NCBI GenBank assembly: GCA_900769635.1
Contig: CAAGHJ010000014.1
Location: 20,490 to 84,489, forward strand
Source: Bacilli bacterium
GTDB taxonomy: Bacteria > Bacillota_I > Bacilli_A > RF39 > UBA660
DNA length: 64,000 bases
Direction of reading: 5' to 3'
The position numbers were made by a program, and so were the translations under genes. This document shows, in pieces, positions 54,465 through 61,744 of this stretch. Under the pieces are notes generated by a model that did not search any database, was not told where the DNA came from, and was given only the letters and a program-made list of their open reading frames with translations. Each line of letters starts with the position of its first letter. Position 1 is the stretch's first letter.

Positions 54465-55459
54465 CCATAAAATACCAAAACGTCTATATAGATAGTACCT
54501 ATACAATAGGCGGAGTGTACGAATCTGCTGGTCCCCTCGACAAATACTTTGACAAAATATTTGATAAAGATCTCTATTTTGGTGAAAAAACCTTTGAAAA
54601 AGCCGAAAGTAAACTCTTATCCCTCGCCATAGAGGGATTACTCAATAAGACGGGTAATAAAGAAGAATACATCGACCTTGTAGTGTCTGGTGATCTCCAA
54701 AATCAATTAGCATCTTCCGACTATGCCCTAAGAGATTACAACATTCCATACCTTGGTGTATTTAGTGCTTGTTCCACTATCTCCGAAGCCATAAGTATAG
54801 CATCTTCCTTTTTAGAAAATGGCCTTGCCAAAAAGATCATCGCCTCAACCTCATCCCATAACGCTGTAAGTGAAAAACAATTCCGTGGTCCTAACGAATA
54901 TGGCACCCTTAAACCAGCCACAGCTACCTTTACCGCTACCGGTTCCGCTGCAATACTATTAACAAATACCAAAACCAACATCAAAGTATCAAGTACCACC
55001 ATTGGTAAAGTAGTGGACCTCGGTATAAAAGATGCCAACAATATGGGAGCAGTAATGGCTCCCGCTGCAGCAGACACAATCTATCGGCATCTCCAAAATA
55101 CCGGCACAACTCCTGAAGACTACGACCTAATACTAACCGGAGACCTCGGCCACTATGGAAAAAGCATCCTCACAGAATATATGAAAAAGAACTATCAAAT
55201 ATCTCTTGGTAAAAACTATAATGACTGTGGCCTCATTCTCTACGATACCAAAAAACAACCCGTCCTAGCTGGTGCCTCAGGACCCGTAACTAGTGCCCTT
55301 GTAATGTCAACTTACGTTTTAAATAAACTAAAAACCAAGAAATTAAATAAAGTTCTGCTTGTTCCAACCGGAGCCATATTTTCCCCTACTATGGTACTCG
55401 AAAAAGAAAGCATCCCCGCAATAAGTCACGCCGTAGAACTAGAAAGGATGGAATTATGA
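54461..55459 (+). CDS. spoVAD: SpoVAD, spore DPA-binding protein
   Basis: 332 residues with a thiolase/KAS III-like fold that binds dipicolinic acid during spore formation. The N terminus has VYIDSTYTIGGVYESAGPLD. FSACSTISEAISIASSF (about 103) and GSAAILLTNTK (about 163) are typical. GAGGTACAAT precedes the ATG, which overlaps the spoVAC stop. It overlaps spoVAE. Confidence 0.95.
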   Translation: MTIKYQNVYIDSTYTIGGVYESAGPLDKYFDKIFDKDLYFGEKTFEKAESKLLSLAIEGLLNKTGNKEEYIDLVVSGDLQNQLASSDYALRDYNIPYLGVFSACSTISEAISIASSFLENGLAKKIIASTSSHNAVSEKQFRGPNEYGTLKPATATFTATGSAAILLTNTKTNIKVSSTTIGKVVDLGIKDANNMGAVMAPAAADTIYRHLQNTGTTPEDYDLILTGDLGHYGKSILTEYMKKNYQISLGKNYNDCGLILYDTKKQPVLAGASGPVTSALVMSTYVLNKLKTKKLNKVLLVPTGAIFSPTMVLEKESIPAISHAVELERMEL

Positions 55460-55806
55460 TATACATATACGCATTTCTATTCTGTGGTACTATCTGTATG
55501 CTAAGCCAAATCATTCTTGATAATACCAAACTAACACCTGGCCACGTAACTAGCATCTTTGTCGTACTAGGTGCTCTTCTCGACATCTTCGGAATATATG
55601 ACAAAATCGTTCTCTATGCTGGAGCCGGAGCCCTTGTCCCCATAACATCATTTGGGCACCTCCTCATTCACGGTGCAATGACTGCTGCGGATGACCAAGG
55701 AGTACTAGGCCTAGCCCTCGGAGTATTTGACCTCACCGCCGCTGGAATATCAATCGCCATAGTGTCAGCCTTCTTCCTCGCCCTAATTTTTAAGCCAAAA
55801 CACTAA
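55456..55806 (+). CDS. spoVAE: SpoVAE, spore DPA channel component
   Basis: A 116-residue membrane protein with helices at about 1-20, 30-50, 60-75 and 90-112. The family motif PGHVTSIFVVLGALLDIFGIYD (about 27-48) and VPITSFGHLLIHGAM (about 63) are clear. The three-gene spoVACDE layout is the minimal version common in Clostridia and lacks the additional spoVAA, AB, AEa and AF of Bacillus. The gene ends the operon. Confidence 0.93.
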   Translation: MIYIYAFLFCGTICMLSQIILDNTKLTPGHVTSIFVVLGALLDIFGIYDKIVLYAGAGALVPITSFGHLLIHGAMTAADDQGVLGLALGVFDLTAAGISIAIVSAFFLALIFKPKH

Positions 55807-55837
55807 GGCTTTATCGAGGGATTCCAAAATCGCTTAA

Positions 55838-55901
55838 ATTCAATTCAATAATATAATATTATTACATTATTACATAGATTAATTCTTATAATGAATTGAA
55901 T
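55838..55901. repeat. Inverted repeat downstream of spoVAE
   Basis: ATTCAATTCA (55838-55847) and TGAATTGAAT (55892-55901) frame 44 very AT-rich bases that include the near-palindrome AATAATATAATATTATT. There is no T run, so it is not a standard terminator. It marks the junction between the spoVA operon and the accessory region. Confidence 0.45.
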
Positions 55902-55977
55902 ATCCTTATTACCCTTAAAAGCAGGTTACCACTCACAATCTAGTACACAACTTATGCAATTAAAAATATTTATCAAT

Positions 55978-56223
55978 TTATTTATTTTTATCAATCTTGG
56001 TTATAGATAAAGTATAACCAAATGGCTTTAATATCTTAATCAACGTATTAATTTGTGGATGCTTTTTCCTATTCTCTATAACTGCAATCATTTCTCTTAC
56101 AACGTGTGCCTCTTCCGCCATTTGTTTTTGTGTAAGCCCCATCTCATTTCTCAATTTAATAAAATCACATATTAAGTTATATTCTAGATCCATTACATCC
56201 ATTTCTTCTTCAAATTTTTTCAT
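55978..56223 (-). CDS. XRE-family HTH regulator
   Basis: An 81-residue DNA-binding protein. Residues 17-75 form a Cro/CI-type helix-turn-helix: LICDFIKLRNEMGLTQKQMAEEAHVVREMIAVIENRKKHP with hydrophobic IKILKPFGYTL after it. The size and shape fit HigA-type antitoxins or small autorepressors. GAGGGAG precedes the start. It is the second gene of a two-gene operon; the first (56923-56234) is unidentified. A palindrome inside the operon promoter is a likely binding site. Confidence 0.85.
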   Translation of the reverse strand: MKKFEEEMDVMDLEYNLICDFIKLRNEMGLTQKQMAEEAHVVREMIAVIENRKKHPQINTLIKILKPFGYTLSITKIDKNK

Positions 56224-56233
56224 TATTCTCCCT

Positions 56234-56923
56234 CTAATCAGTTAATCCAAAAATTAACGTTTTTTTTGCTTCACACTTTAAAGCTTTTCGCAAAAAGTAA
56301 TTTAAACACCTCAATGTAAATGTAATATCTTCACTATCAGTTTTATCATAATCATAATATAAAGGTATATGATTCAAACGAATACGAAAATTATATAAAT
56401 TAGCTAAATTATCATTAAATTGTGTTTTATCGCACATATCTGTACAATTAAAATAATTTTCCCAAGAAAGAGCAAAGTCATTATCAAACTCTGAAACATT
56501 ATCTAATAAATATACAAAGTTATTCTTATCAATTATCTTTTTGTGACTCCTATAATCATAACGCTCCTCATATTCTCTTTTTATTTTTAAATCAAAATGG
56601 TTCTCCAAATAATCAATTAATGCCTTTTTCTTACCCTTAGAAGAGGTATAGTCACTAGTATTTTTAATATTATAATAGAAATAATCCATTAATAACTCCA
56701 TATCCGCTAGTTCTAATAATAAGTCTTTAAAATCCTTATTAAATACATCTTCTTTTAAATATAAACACATAAAATCATCACTATCACTAACCCCTTCTTC
56801 ATAATATTTTAAATTAAAAACTTTATCAATTCTGTTCAGCAAATCCCCCTTACATTCCTTTAAACCGTACTTATTTCTCACTTCAATCTTCGTTACAACA
56901 CCAAAACTAATATGTCTTCCCAT
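56234..56923 (-). CDS. Unidentified 229-residue protein paired with an XRE regulator
   Basis: I do not recognise a family. The protein is acidic, rich in Tyr, Asp and Asn, and has a C-terminal CLNYFLRKALKCEAKKTLIFG helix. No signal or membrane segment is visible. GAGGTGTAAAAA precedes the ATG. The downstream XRE gene starts 10 bases after its stop. Such a layout occurs in toxin-antitoxin pairs (toxin first, HigBA-like), but the protein is larger than HigB and has no visible catalytic motif. It could also be a regulated effector of a mobile island. Confidence 0.7.
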   Translation of the reverse strand: MGRHISFGVVTKIEVRNKYGLKECKGDLLNRIDKVFNLKYYEEGVSDSDDFMCLYLKEDVFNKDFKDLLLELADMELLMDYFYYNIKNTSDYTSSKGKKKALIDYLENHFDLKIKREYEERYDYRSHKKIIDKNNFVYLLDNVSEFDNDFALSWENYFNCTDMCDKTQFNDNLANLYNFRIRLNHIPLYYDYDKTDSEDITFTLRCLNYFLRKALKCEAKKTLIFGLTD

Positions 56924-56942
56924 TTTTTACACCTCAAAATAG

Positions 56943-56971
56943 ATTATACACGATATCGTCTTTGTAGTCAA
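56943..56971 (-). promoter_or_regulatory. Promoter with a palindromic operator for the XRE operon
   Basis: On the minus strand: TTGACT (56966-56971), 17 bases, TATAAT (56943-56948). The perfect palindrome ACGATATCGT (56950-56959) lies between the two boxes, the classic place for a repressor site. Confidence 0.7.
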
Positions 56972-57004
56972 TAGGCTACACGAAAAAAATTAATTTTTTT
57001 TCTT

Positions 57005-57127
57005 GGCCCTATCGGGGGATTCAATTCATCACAACCCCAATTAAATATCTTCTTTTTCTTTTATAAAAATTATAGGTAAAAATTCCCTGCTTAAACCAAA
57101 ATCATACCAAGAAGCAATAGGGGAGAG
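57005..57127. repeat. Direct repeat R1, copy 1 (downstream of rpn)
   Basis: About 120 bases beginning with GGCCCTATCGGGGG and continuing CCCCAATTAAATATCT, AAATTATAGGTAAAAATTC, CTGCTTAAA, ATCATACC. A diverged copy occurs at 58418-58547. The copies bracket the rpn gene in the same orientation. Confidence 0.65.
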
Positions 57128-57149
57128 AAATACCAATTTTATAAACAAT

Positions 57150-57178
57150 AAAAAAACAGGCTATGTTTCGTAGCCTGT
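57150..57178 (-). terminator. Terminator of the rpn gene
   Basis: ACAGGCTA, seven bases, TAGCCTGT, followed on the minus strand by seven T. Confidence 0.85.
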
Positions 57179-57185
57179 CCAACCA

Positions 57186-58148
57186 TTATGCCACTCTTTT
57201 AAACTTAGTAAGTTGTTTAGGACTAATATCAAGCAAATTTCCAATATCTTTGTCGCTTAGACCTTTACTAATAAGCTTATTAATTATGTTTTGTGTACTT
57301 TCATTACGCCCTTCTTCACGGCCTTCTTCACGACCTTCTTCACGACCTTCTTCACGGCCTTCTTCACGGCCTTGCTCTTTATTGTACTCTGCAATCTCTT
57401 TCTTTTCTAGTTCTAAATCTCTTTCTTGGAAAAGTTCTTCAATAAACTTTGGATCCTCATTCTTACTAACAATTGTGTTTTTTAAATCTTCTACCATACT
57501 ATCTTTCATACCTCCTTTAATCATTAATTCTGTAACATCATAAATGCTACTAGAATGAAATACAGCCAGTTTTAATAAACTTCTGTCACAACCATTATAT
57601 CCCAAATCACGATATTTATCAACTTTTTCGTAACAATTATCGATATTGATAACCCATATCTCATAGTCATCGATATATAAATCGTTTGCACTATCAGCTC
57701 TTATATTGTATTTCGTTATAAGGCTTTTACTTTTCTTGGCCCCTGTATTCAAATGAACTTGAATAAATCTCGGCCCCGAACTATCCTTAATATGAAATTC
57801 ATTCTTAATTTTGTGCCTTCTTCCGTAAAGTATATTAAGGTAATTTAACATTCTCTTGGCTTTCTCAGGGCTAAAGTCCTTTCTGTTAACCTCAATATTA
57901 ATAATATCTTTATTCTTTACAAATAATAATGTATCGACATAACGTCCCCTATCTTTAAGTCTCCGTTTGGGCAATAATTCATTAAGAACAATTACATCAT
58001 CCTTGTCCGCATCAAAATCATAATTAATCGCCTCCTTTATCAGCTCCATCAAAATAGGCGGGTGCTCCAAAAAAATATGTTTGAAAACGGTATCATATAA
58101 TAGATCTTCTATTTGTAATTTTTTCAACAATTCTTCCGTCAATTTCAT
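57186..58148 (-). CDS. Rpn-family PD-(D/E)xK nuclease / transposase-like protein
   Basis: A 320-residue protein of the PDDEXK_2/Rpn group (recombination-promoting nuclease). FKHIFLEHPPILMELI near the N terminus, ELLPKRRLKDRGRYVDTLLFV then INIEVNR (D...E-x-N, about 62-90) and a Y-Y/RP core are typical. EEGR is repeated five times at about 278-297, then a C-terminal helical tail with a DIGNLLDISPKQL helix-turn-helix-like segment. The start is uncertain: ATG at 58148 has AAAGGAAG only a few bases upstream; an in-frame TTG at 58190 follows a four-codon mini-frame behind AAAGGAGG and would add 14 residues. Confidence 0.78.
   Translation of the reverse strand: MKLTEELLKKLQIEDLLYDTVFKHIFLEHPPILMELIKEAINYDFDADKDDVIVLNELLPKRRLKDRGRYVDTLLFVKNKDIINIEVNRKDFSPEKAKRMLNYLNILYGRRHKIKNEFHIKDSSGPRFIQVHLNTGAKKSKSLITKYNIRADSANDLYIDDYEIWVINIDNCYEKVDKYRDLGYNGCDRSLLKLAVFHSSSIYDVTELMIKGGMKDSMVEDLKNTIVSKNEDPKFIEELFQERDLELEKKEIAEYNKEQGREEGREEGREEGREEGREEGRNESTQNIINKLISKGLSDKDIGNLLDISPKQLTKFKRVA
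57311..57370. repeat. Five 12-bp tandem repeats within rpn
   Basis: CTTCTTCACGRC is repeated five times without gaps. On the coding strand it encodes Glu-Glu-Gly-Arg repeats, common near the end of Rpn proteins and prone to copy-number change. Confidence 0.9.
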
Positions 58149-58224
58149 CACTTCCTTTCTTGTTAATTTTTGCTTATTTTTGGTCTTCAATTTATCTCAT
58201 TGTCATTCCTCCTTTCAGCTTGTC

Positions 58225-58395
58225 CCCTAATTTTATCCTTCTATTATTATTATTACCAAAAAATTCAAAAATTCCCTCCTCGGGAAGGCAATTTCTCCCC
58301 AAAACATATACTTAATGTACTTTTTCGTCCCCCTTTACATCCCAAAAGTGTAAAGTGTGCCAAAAAGTCATTTATAGACATCTGTCCATAACCCC
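58225..58395. repeat. Direct repeat R2, copy 1 (upstream of rpn)
   Basis: About 170 bases covering the rpn upstream region: CTTCTATTATTATTATTACC, AAAATTCAAAAATTCCC, CAAAACATATA, a CTTTACA/TGTAAAG hairpin (58333-58355) and GACATCTGTCC. A second copy is at 58991-59158. Confidence 0.7.
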
Positions 58396-58417
58396 TCTCA
58401 TTTTTGAAATTTTTGTT

Positions 58418-58547
58418 AGCCCTATCGGGGGCCATAACTACGCCACACCCCAATTAAACATCTCCCTTTTTTCAATCAAAATTATAAGTAAAAATTCTCT
58501 GCTTAAAACAAAATCATACTAGGGAACAGTTGGGAAGAGTACTCTCC
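58418..58547. repeat. Direct repeat R1, copy 2
   Basis: Matches 57005-57127 in order: GCCCTATCGGGGG, CCCCAATTAAACATCT, AAATTATAAGTAAAAATTC, CTGCTTAAA, ATCATAC. It precedes the decayed rpn relic exactly as copy 1 precedes intact rpn. Confidence 0.65.
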
Positions 58548-58569
58548 CTTTTCTAGCAACGAAAAATAG

Positions 58570-58980
58570 AAACTTGTCCATAACCTTATCACTCTTTATA
58601 ATCTTTTTTTAAGTTTTGCTAATTCCCTAAAAACAATTTTGCCCATCTTCCAAAAACAATTTACCATTTCCCCCAAATTAACTTTGCTCCTTTTCTAAAA
58701 TCAATAACAAGCCAATCCCTATTACCTTCGCCACTAACCCTTTCCCCAAAAGTTTATCAAAAAGTTCTGCATATTTTCACCGTGGCCCTCTTCACAGGCC
58801 CTCTTCACAAGCCCCTTCGCAACCCCTGTCCAAACCAATCTCCCAATTCCAAGTTCTACCCTTGCTCGTTCTCCCTTGCCCAACCCCACTGACCACCTCT
58901 ACCAATTTTCCCCCACCTCTCCGCTCATCTCCAATTTTCCCCTTCTTTTGACAATTCTTCCGTCCCTTTTTTCATCTCCT
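58570..58980 (-). pseudogene. Decayed, internally deleted rpn copy
   Basis: Between R1 copy 2 and R2 copy 2 lie fragments in rpn order: a 3' end like GTCC..AACC..TTAT..CACTCTTT (compare 57177-57200), degenerate CCTCTTCAC repeats at about 58786-58815 (compare the EEGR repeats), and CAATTCTTCCGTC at about 58952-58964 (the rpn 5' end near 58124-58136). The frame is destroyed and about 550 bases are missing. Confidence 0.5.
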
Positions 58981-58990
58981 CTCCGCTCAT

Positions 58991-59158
58991 CTCCAATTTT
59001 ACCCTTCTATTATTATTATTACCAAAAAATTCAAAAATTCCCCCCTCAGGAGGCCAATTTCTCCTCAAAACATATATTAAATGGAGTAAAATAGTCTACT
59101 TTACACCCCAAAAGTGTAAAGTAATAAATATTTATGTTTTTAGACATTTGTCTATTAC
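58991..59158. repeat. Direct repeat R2, copy 2
   Basis: Matches 58225-58395. Its hairpin is perfect: TACTTTACAC (59097-59106), seven bases, GTGTAAAGTA (59114-59123). Confidence 0.7.
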
Positions 59159-59422
59159 TGCATCTTATTTTTTAATTTTTTACTAATTTATCAGGGGTTA
59201 AAATAGTTCTTAAACTTAATTAAATAAATGTTTTTTTGCTTTCTTTGTTTTATTATTAATCTTCCTTTGTTTCATTATTAATCATTTTTATTTTATTATT
59301 AATGTCTCCGAAGGGGTTCACATCACCTTGATTTTTCTTTTTTTACTAATTATTGAGGGTTATCTCCCTACTTTCTTACTAACTTTGTTAATAGTAGGTT
59401 TTTTATAAAAAATAGATAATAT
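59159..59422 (+). other. AT-rich spacer with no supported gene
   Basis: Contains three copies of a TTTnATTATTAAT motif (about 59248-59302) but no open frame with a ribosome site. I see nothing else. Confidence 0.5.
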
Positions 59423-59423
59423 A

Positions 59424-59457
59424 AAAAACACTCCAATGTCTTTATACTTTGGAATGC
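59424..59457 (-). terminator. Terminator of ftsK
   Basis: On the minus strand ATTCCAA (59449-59455) pairs with TTGGAGT (59430-59436), one G-T pair, followed by T6. Confidence 0.75.
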
Positions 59458-59511
59458 TTTTCTATGCTTTATATGCTTTATATATATAGTAAACTACTTA
59501 CTCTATTCTCC

Positions 59512-61689
59512 CTACTCTTCATCTTTGGGTTCCAATTTAACTAATACTTCTCTTGGTTTAGAACCGTTGGCAGGACCTATTATCCCTCTTTCTTCTAATA
59601 AGTCTATAATACGAGCGGCTCTGTTATATCCTAAGTGGTGTTTTCTTTGAATAAGAGAAGCACTTATTTTTCCGGTTTGGATGGCAAATTCTACTATTTC
59701 ATTATAAAGGGGATCGTCATATTCTTCATCACTGGAATAGGAATCTCCGGATGAGGAAGATGAAGAAGATCCTCCTCTATCTATAGTGAGGGATTCATCA
59801 TATACGGCTTTTTGTTGGTCGATAACGAAGTCTACTATTTTTTGGAGTTCTTCTTCGCTTACGAAAGCTCCTTGTATTCTAAGAGGCGTGTTTTCTCCCA
59901 TTGGGAGGAAGAGCATATCGCCTTTACCGAGGAGTTTTTCGGCTCCGGTTGCATCTAGTATGGTACGGGAGTCTATTCCTGATGATACAGCGAAGGAGAT
60001 ACGGGATGGGATATTGGCTTTTACAACACCTGTTATGACATCTGTAGATGGTCTTTGGGTTGCTACTATGAGGTGTATTCCAGCGGCACGAGCCATTTGG
60101 GTTATACGCATAATGGAGTCTTCTACTTCTTTAGCAGCAACAAGCATTAGGTCAGCAAGTTCGTCAATTATTACTACTATATAGGGAAGGGGTTGATAGT
60201 CTTTATGGGTTTCACAGTATTCGTTATATTGTTCTATTTTCTTGGTTCTTGTTGTTTCAAACATTTCATAACGGCGTTCCATTTCGGCAACAATGTTTTT
60301 GAGGGCAATACTGGCTTTTTTGGGGTCAGTTACTACAGGACATAATAGATGGGGTACACCGTTATACATTGTTAGTTCGACTTTTTTGGGATCGACCATT
60401 ACTAGTTTTACTTCCTCGGGTTTAGTACGCATTAGGATAGAAGCAATGATACAGTTCATACAGACTGATTTTCCTGATCCGGTTGCTCCGGCTACTAGTA
60501 AGTGGGGAGTGGTATTTATTTCTGTCCATTTTACTTTACCCATTATGTCTTTTCCTAGTCCTACGGCAAGAATGTTTTTCTTGTTTGTTGGTGGTATCAT
60601 TGAAAGGACTTCTTTAAAGGATACGGATGAGTTTACTTTATTGGGTAGTTCTATACCGATAGTGTTTTTTCCTGGTATGGGAGCTTGGATTCTTACGTCC
60701 TTAGCAGCAAGAGCAAGGGCTATTTCTCTTTGGATAGATAATAGTTTACTTACTTTGGTACCGGCTTTTAATTCTAGTTCATACTGGGTTACAGTGGGGC
60801 CGATATTTACTTGGACTATTTTTCCGCTTATTTCGAAAACGGCGAGGATTTGTTCTAGTTTGGATATTGATTCTTTGGCGTAGTTTTCGTTTTCTTTACT
60901 GCTTACGTTTTTAGTGGTTTTGAGAAGAGATAGGGGTGGTAGTTTATAGTTGGTATTGGGTGTTAATGGGGTCTTTTCTTCTTTTGGGGGTTCTTCTTTT
61001 TGTTCTTTATCTTTTAAGTGGGTTAGTTCTTCGACTGAGGAGATTACTACTTTGGGTTCTTCTTCTTTGTCAGGGACTTCAGGGGTATTTACTATGATAT
61101 TGTCTTCACTTTTTTCTTCTTTATCTTTATGTTTTATTTTTGGGAATTTTATTTTCTTTATTAGATCTATTATAGAGGTATTTAGTGTTAGCATTAGTCC
61201 TAGTATGGCCATAGTTACTACTACTATGATGGTACCTTCCTTAAAGGCTAAGTTAAAGATATAAGAGAAGATTGCACCTATCATTCCTCCTCCACAGTTC
61301 GCAATAGCGTAACTATCATTAAATGTGAGCATTACGTTATCGAATGTGGCTTTGATTATACTTACATCAGCATTTGTTACTTTTACATATTGGGTATGGA
61401 GAAAGATGAGGAGGGATAGGAATATTATGTAGATTCCGAGGAGACGGGCGGTTAGGAGTTTAGGCATTTGTCTTTTTAGTATGAGGTATCCTCCGATAAA
61501 GAGGGTGAATAATAATACTATTATATAGGGTATTCCTACTAAGAATACTATAAAGGATTTGATGAAGTTTCCGACTGGGCCGTAAGCTCCTATTCCTATT
61601 ATTGATGTTAGTATGAGGAGTATTCCTAGTACTTCATTACTATATTCAAACTTACTTTCTTTCTCTTTCTTTTGTTTCTTTTTAGCCAT
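59512..61689 (-). CDS. ftsK: DNA translocase FtsK/SpoIIIE
   Basis: A 725-residue hexameric motor that pumps DNA through closing septa, in spore formers into the forespore. It has four N-terminal membrane helices (about 22-42, 48-70, 80-100, 140-170), a charged linker (about 185-275) and the motor with Walker A GATGSGKSVCM (about 400) and Walker B VVIIDELADLM (about 500). The C-terminal gamma winged-helix follows (EIVEFAIQTGKISASLIQRKHHLGYNRAARI, about 660), preceded by a Ser-rich stretch. AAGGTGTAAAACA precedes the start. The name choice between FtsK and SpoIIIE is not decidable here. Confidence 0.95.
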   Translation of the reverse strand: MAKKKQKKEKESKFEYSNEVLGILLILTSIIGIGAYGPVGNFIKSFIVFLVGIPYIIVLLFTLFIGGYLILKRQMPKLLTARLLGIYIIFLSLLIFLHTQYVKVTNADVSIIKATFDNVMLTFNDSYAIANCGGGMIGAIFSYIFNLAFKEGTIIVVVTMAILGLMLTLNTSIIDLIKKIKFPKIKHKDKEEKSEDNIIVNTPEVPDKEEEPKVVISSVEELTHLKDKEQKEEPPKEEKTPLTPNTNYKLPPLSLLKTTKNVSSKENENYAKESISKLEQILAVFEISGKIVQVNIGPTVTQYELELKAGTKVSKLLSIQREIALALAAKDVRIQAPIPGKNTIGIELPNKVNSSVSFKEVLSMIPPTNKKNILAVGLGKDIMGKVKWTEINTTPHLLVAGATGSGKSVCMNCIIASILMRTKPEEVKLVMVDPKKVELTMYNGVPHLLCPVVTDPKKASIALKNIVAEMERRYEMFETTRTKKIEQYNEYCETHKDYQPLPYIVVIIDELADLMLVAAKEVEDSIMRITQMARAAGIHLIVATQRPSTDVITGVVKANIPSRISFAVSSGIDSRTILDATGAEKLLGKGDMLFLPMGENTPLRIQGAFVSEEELQKIVDFVIDQQKAVYDESLTIDRGGSSSSSSSGDSYSSDEEYDDPLYNEIVEFAIQTGKISASLIQRKHHLGYNRAARIIDLLEERGIIGPANGSKPREVLVKLEPKDEE

Positions 61690-61744
61690 TGTTTTACACC
61701 TTCTTTTTGTTATTTGTTTACCCTATGGGGGGCATATATATGTA

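Noticed and set aside
57311..57370. Regular short repeats that might be a CRISPR array.
   Set aside because: Units are 12 bp, contiguous without spacers, and encode Glu-Glu-Gly-Arg in frame.
57163..57543. Plus-strand frame with repeated Arg-Pro-Ser-Ser.
   Set aside because: It is the complement of the EEGR tandem repeats and surrounding rpn codons; no ribosome site.
57005..58547. Reading the R1 copies as target-site or insertion-sequence terminal repeats.
   Set aside because: They are direct, diverged and about 120 bp long, and the R2 copies follow the same order; tandem duplication explains this better than insertion.
58876..59094. Plus-strand 72-codon frame.
   Set aside because: It crosses from the decayed rpn relic into repeat R2, is low complexity, and has no ribosome site.
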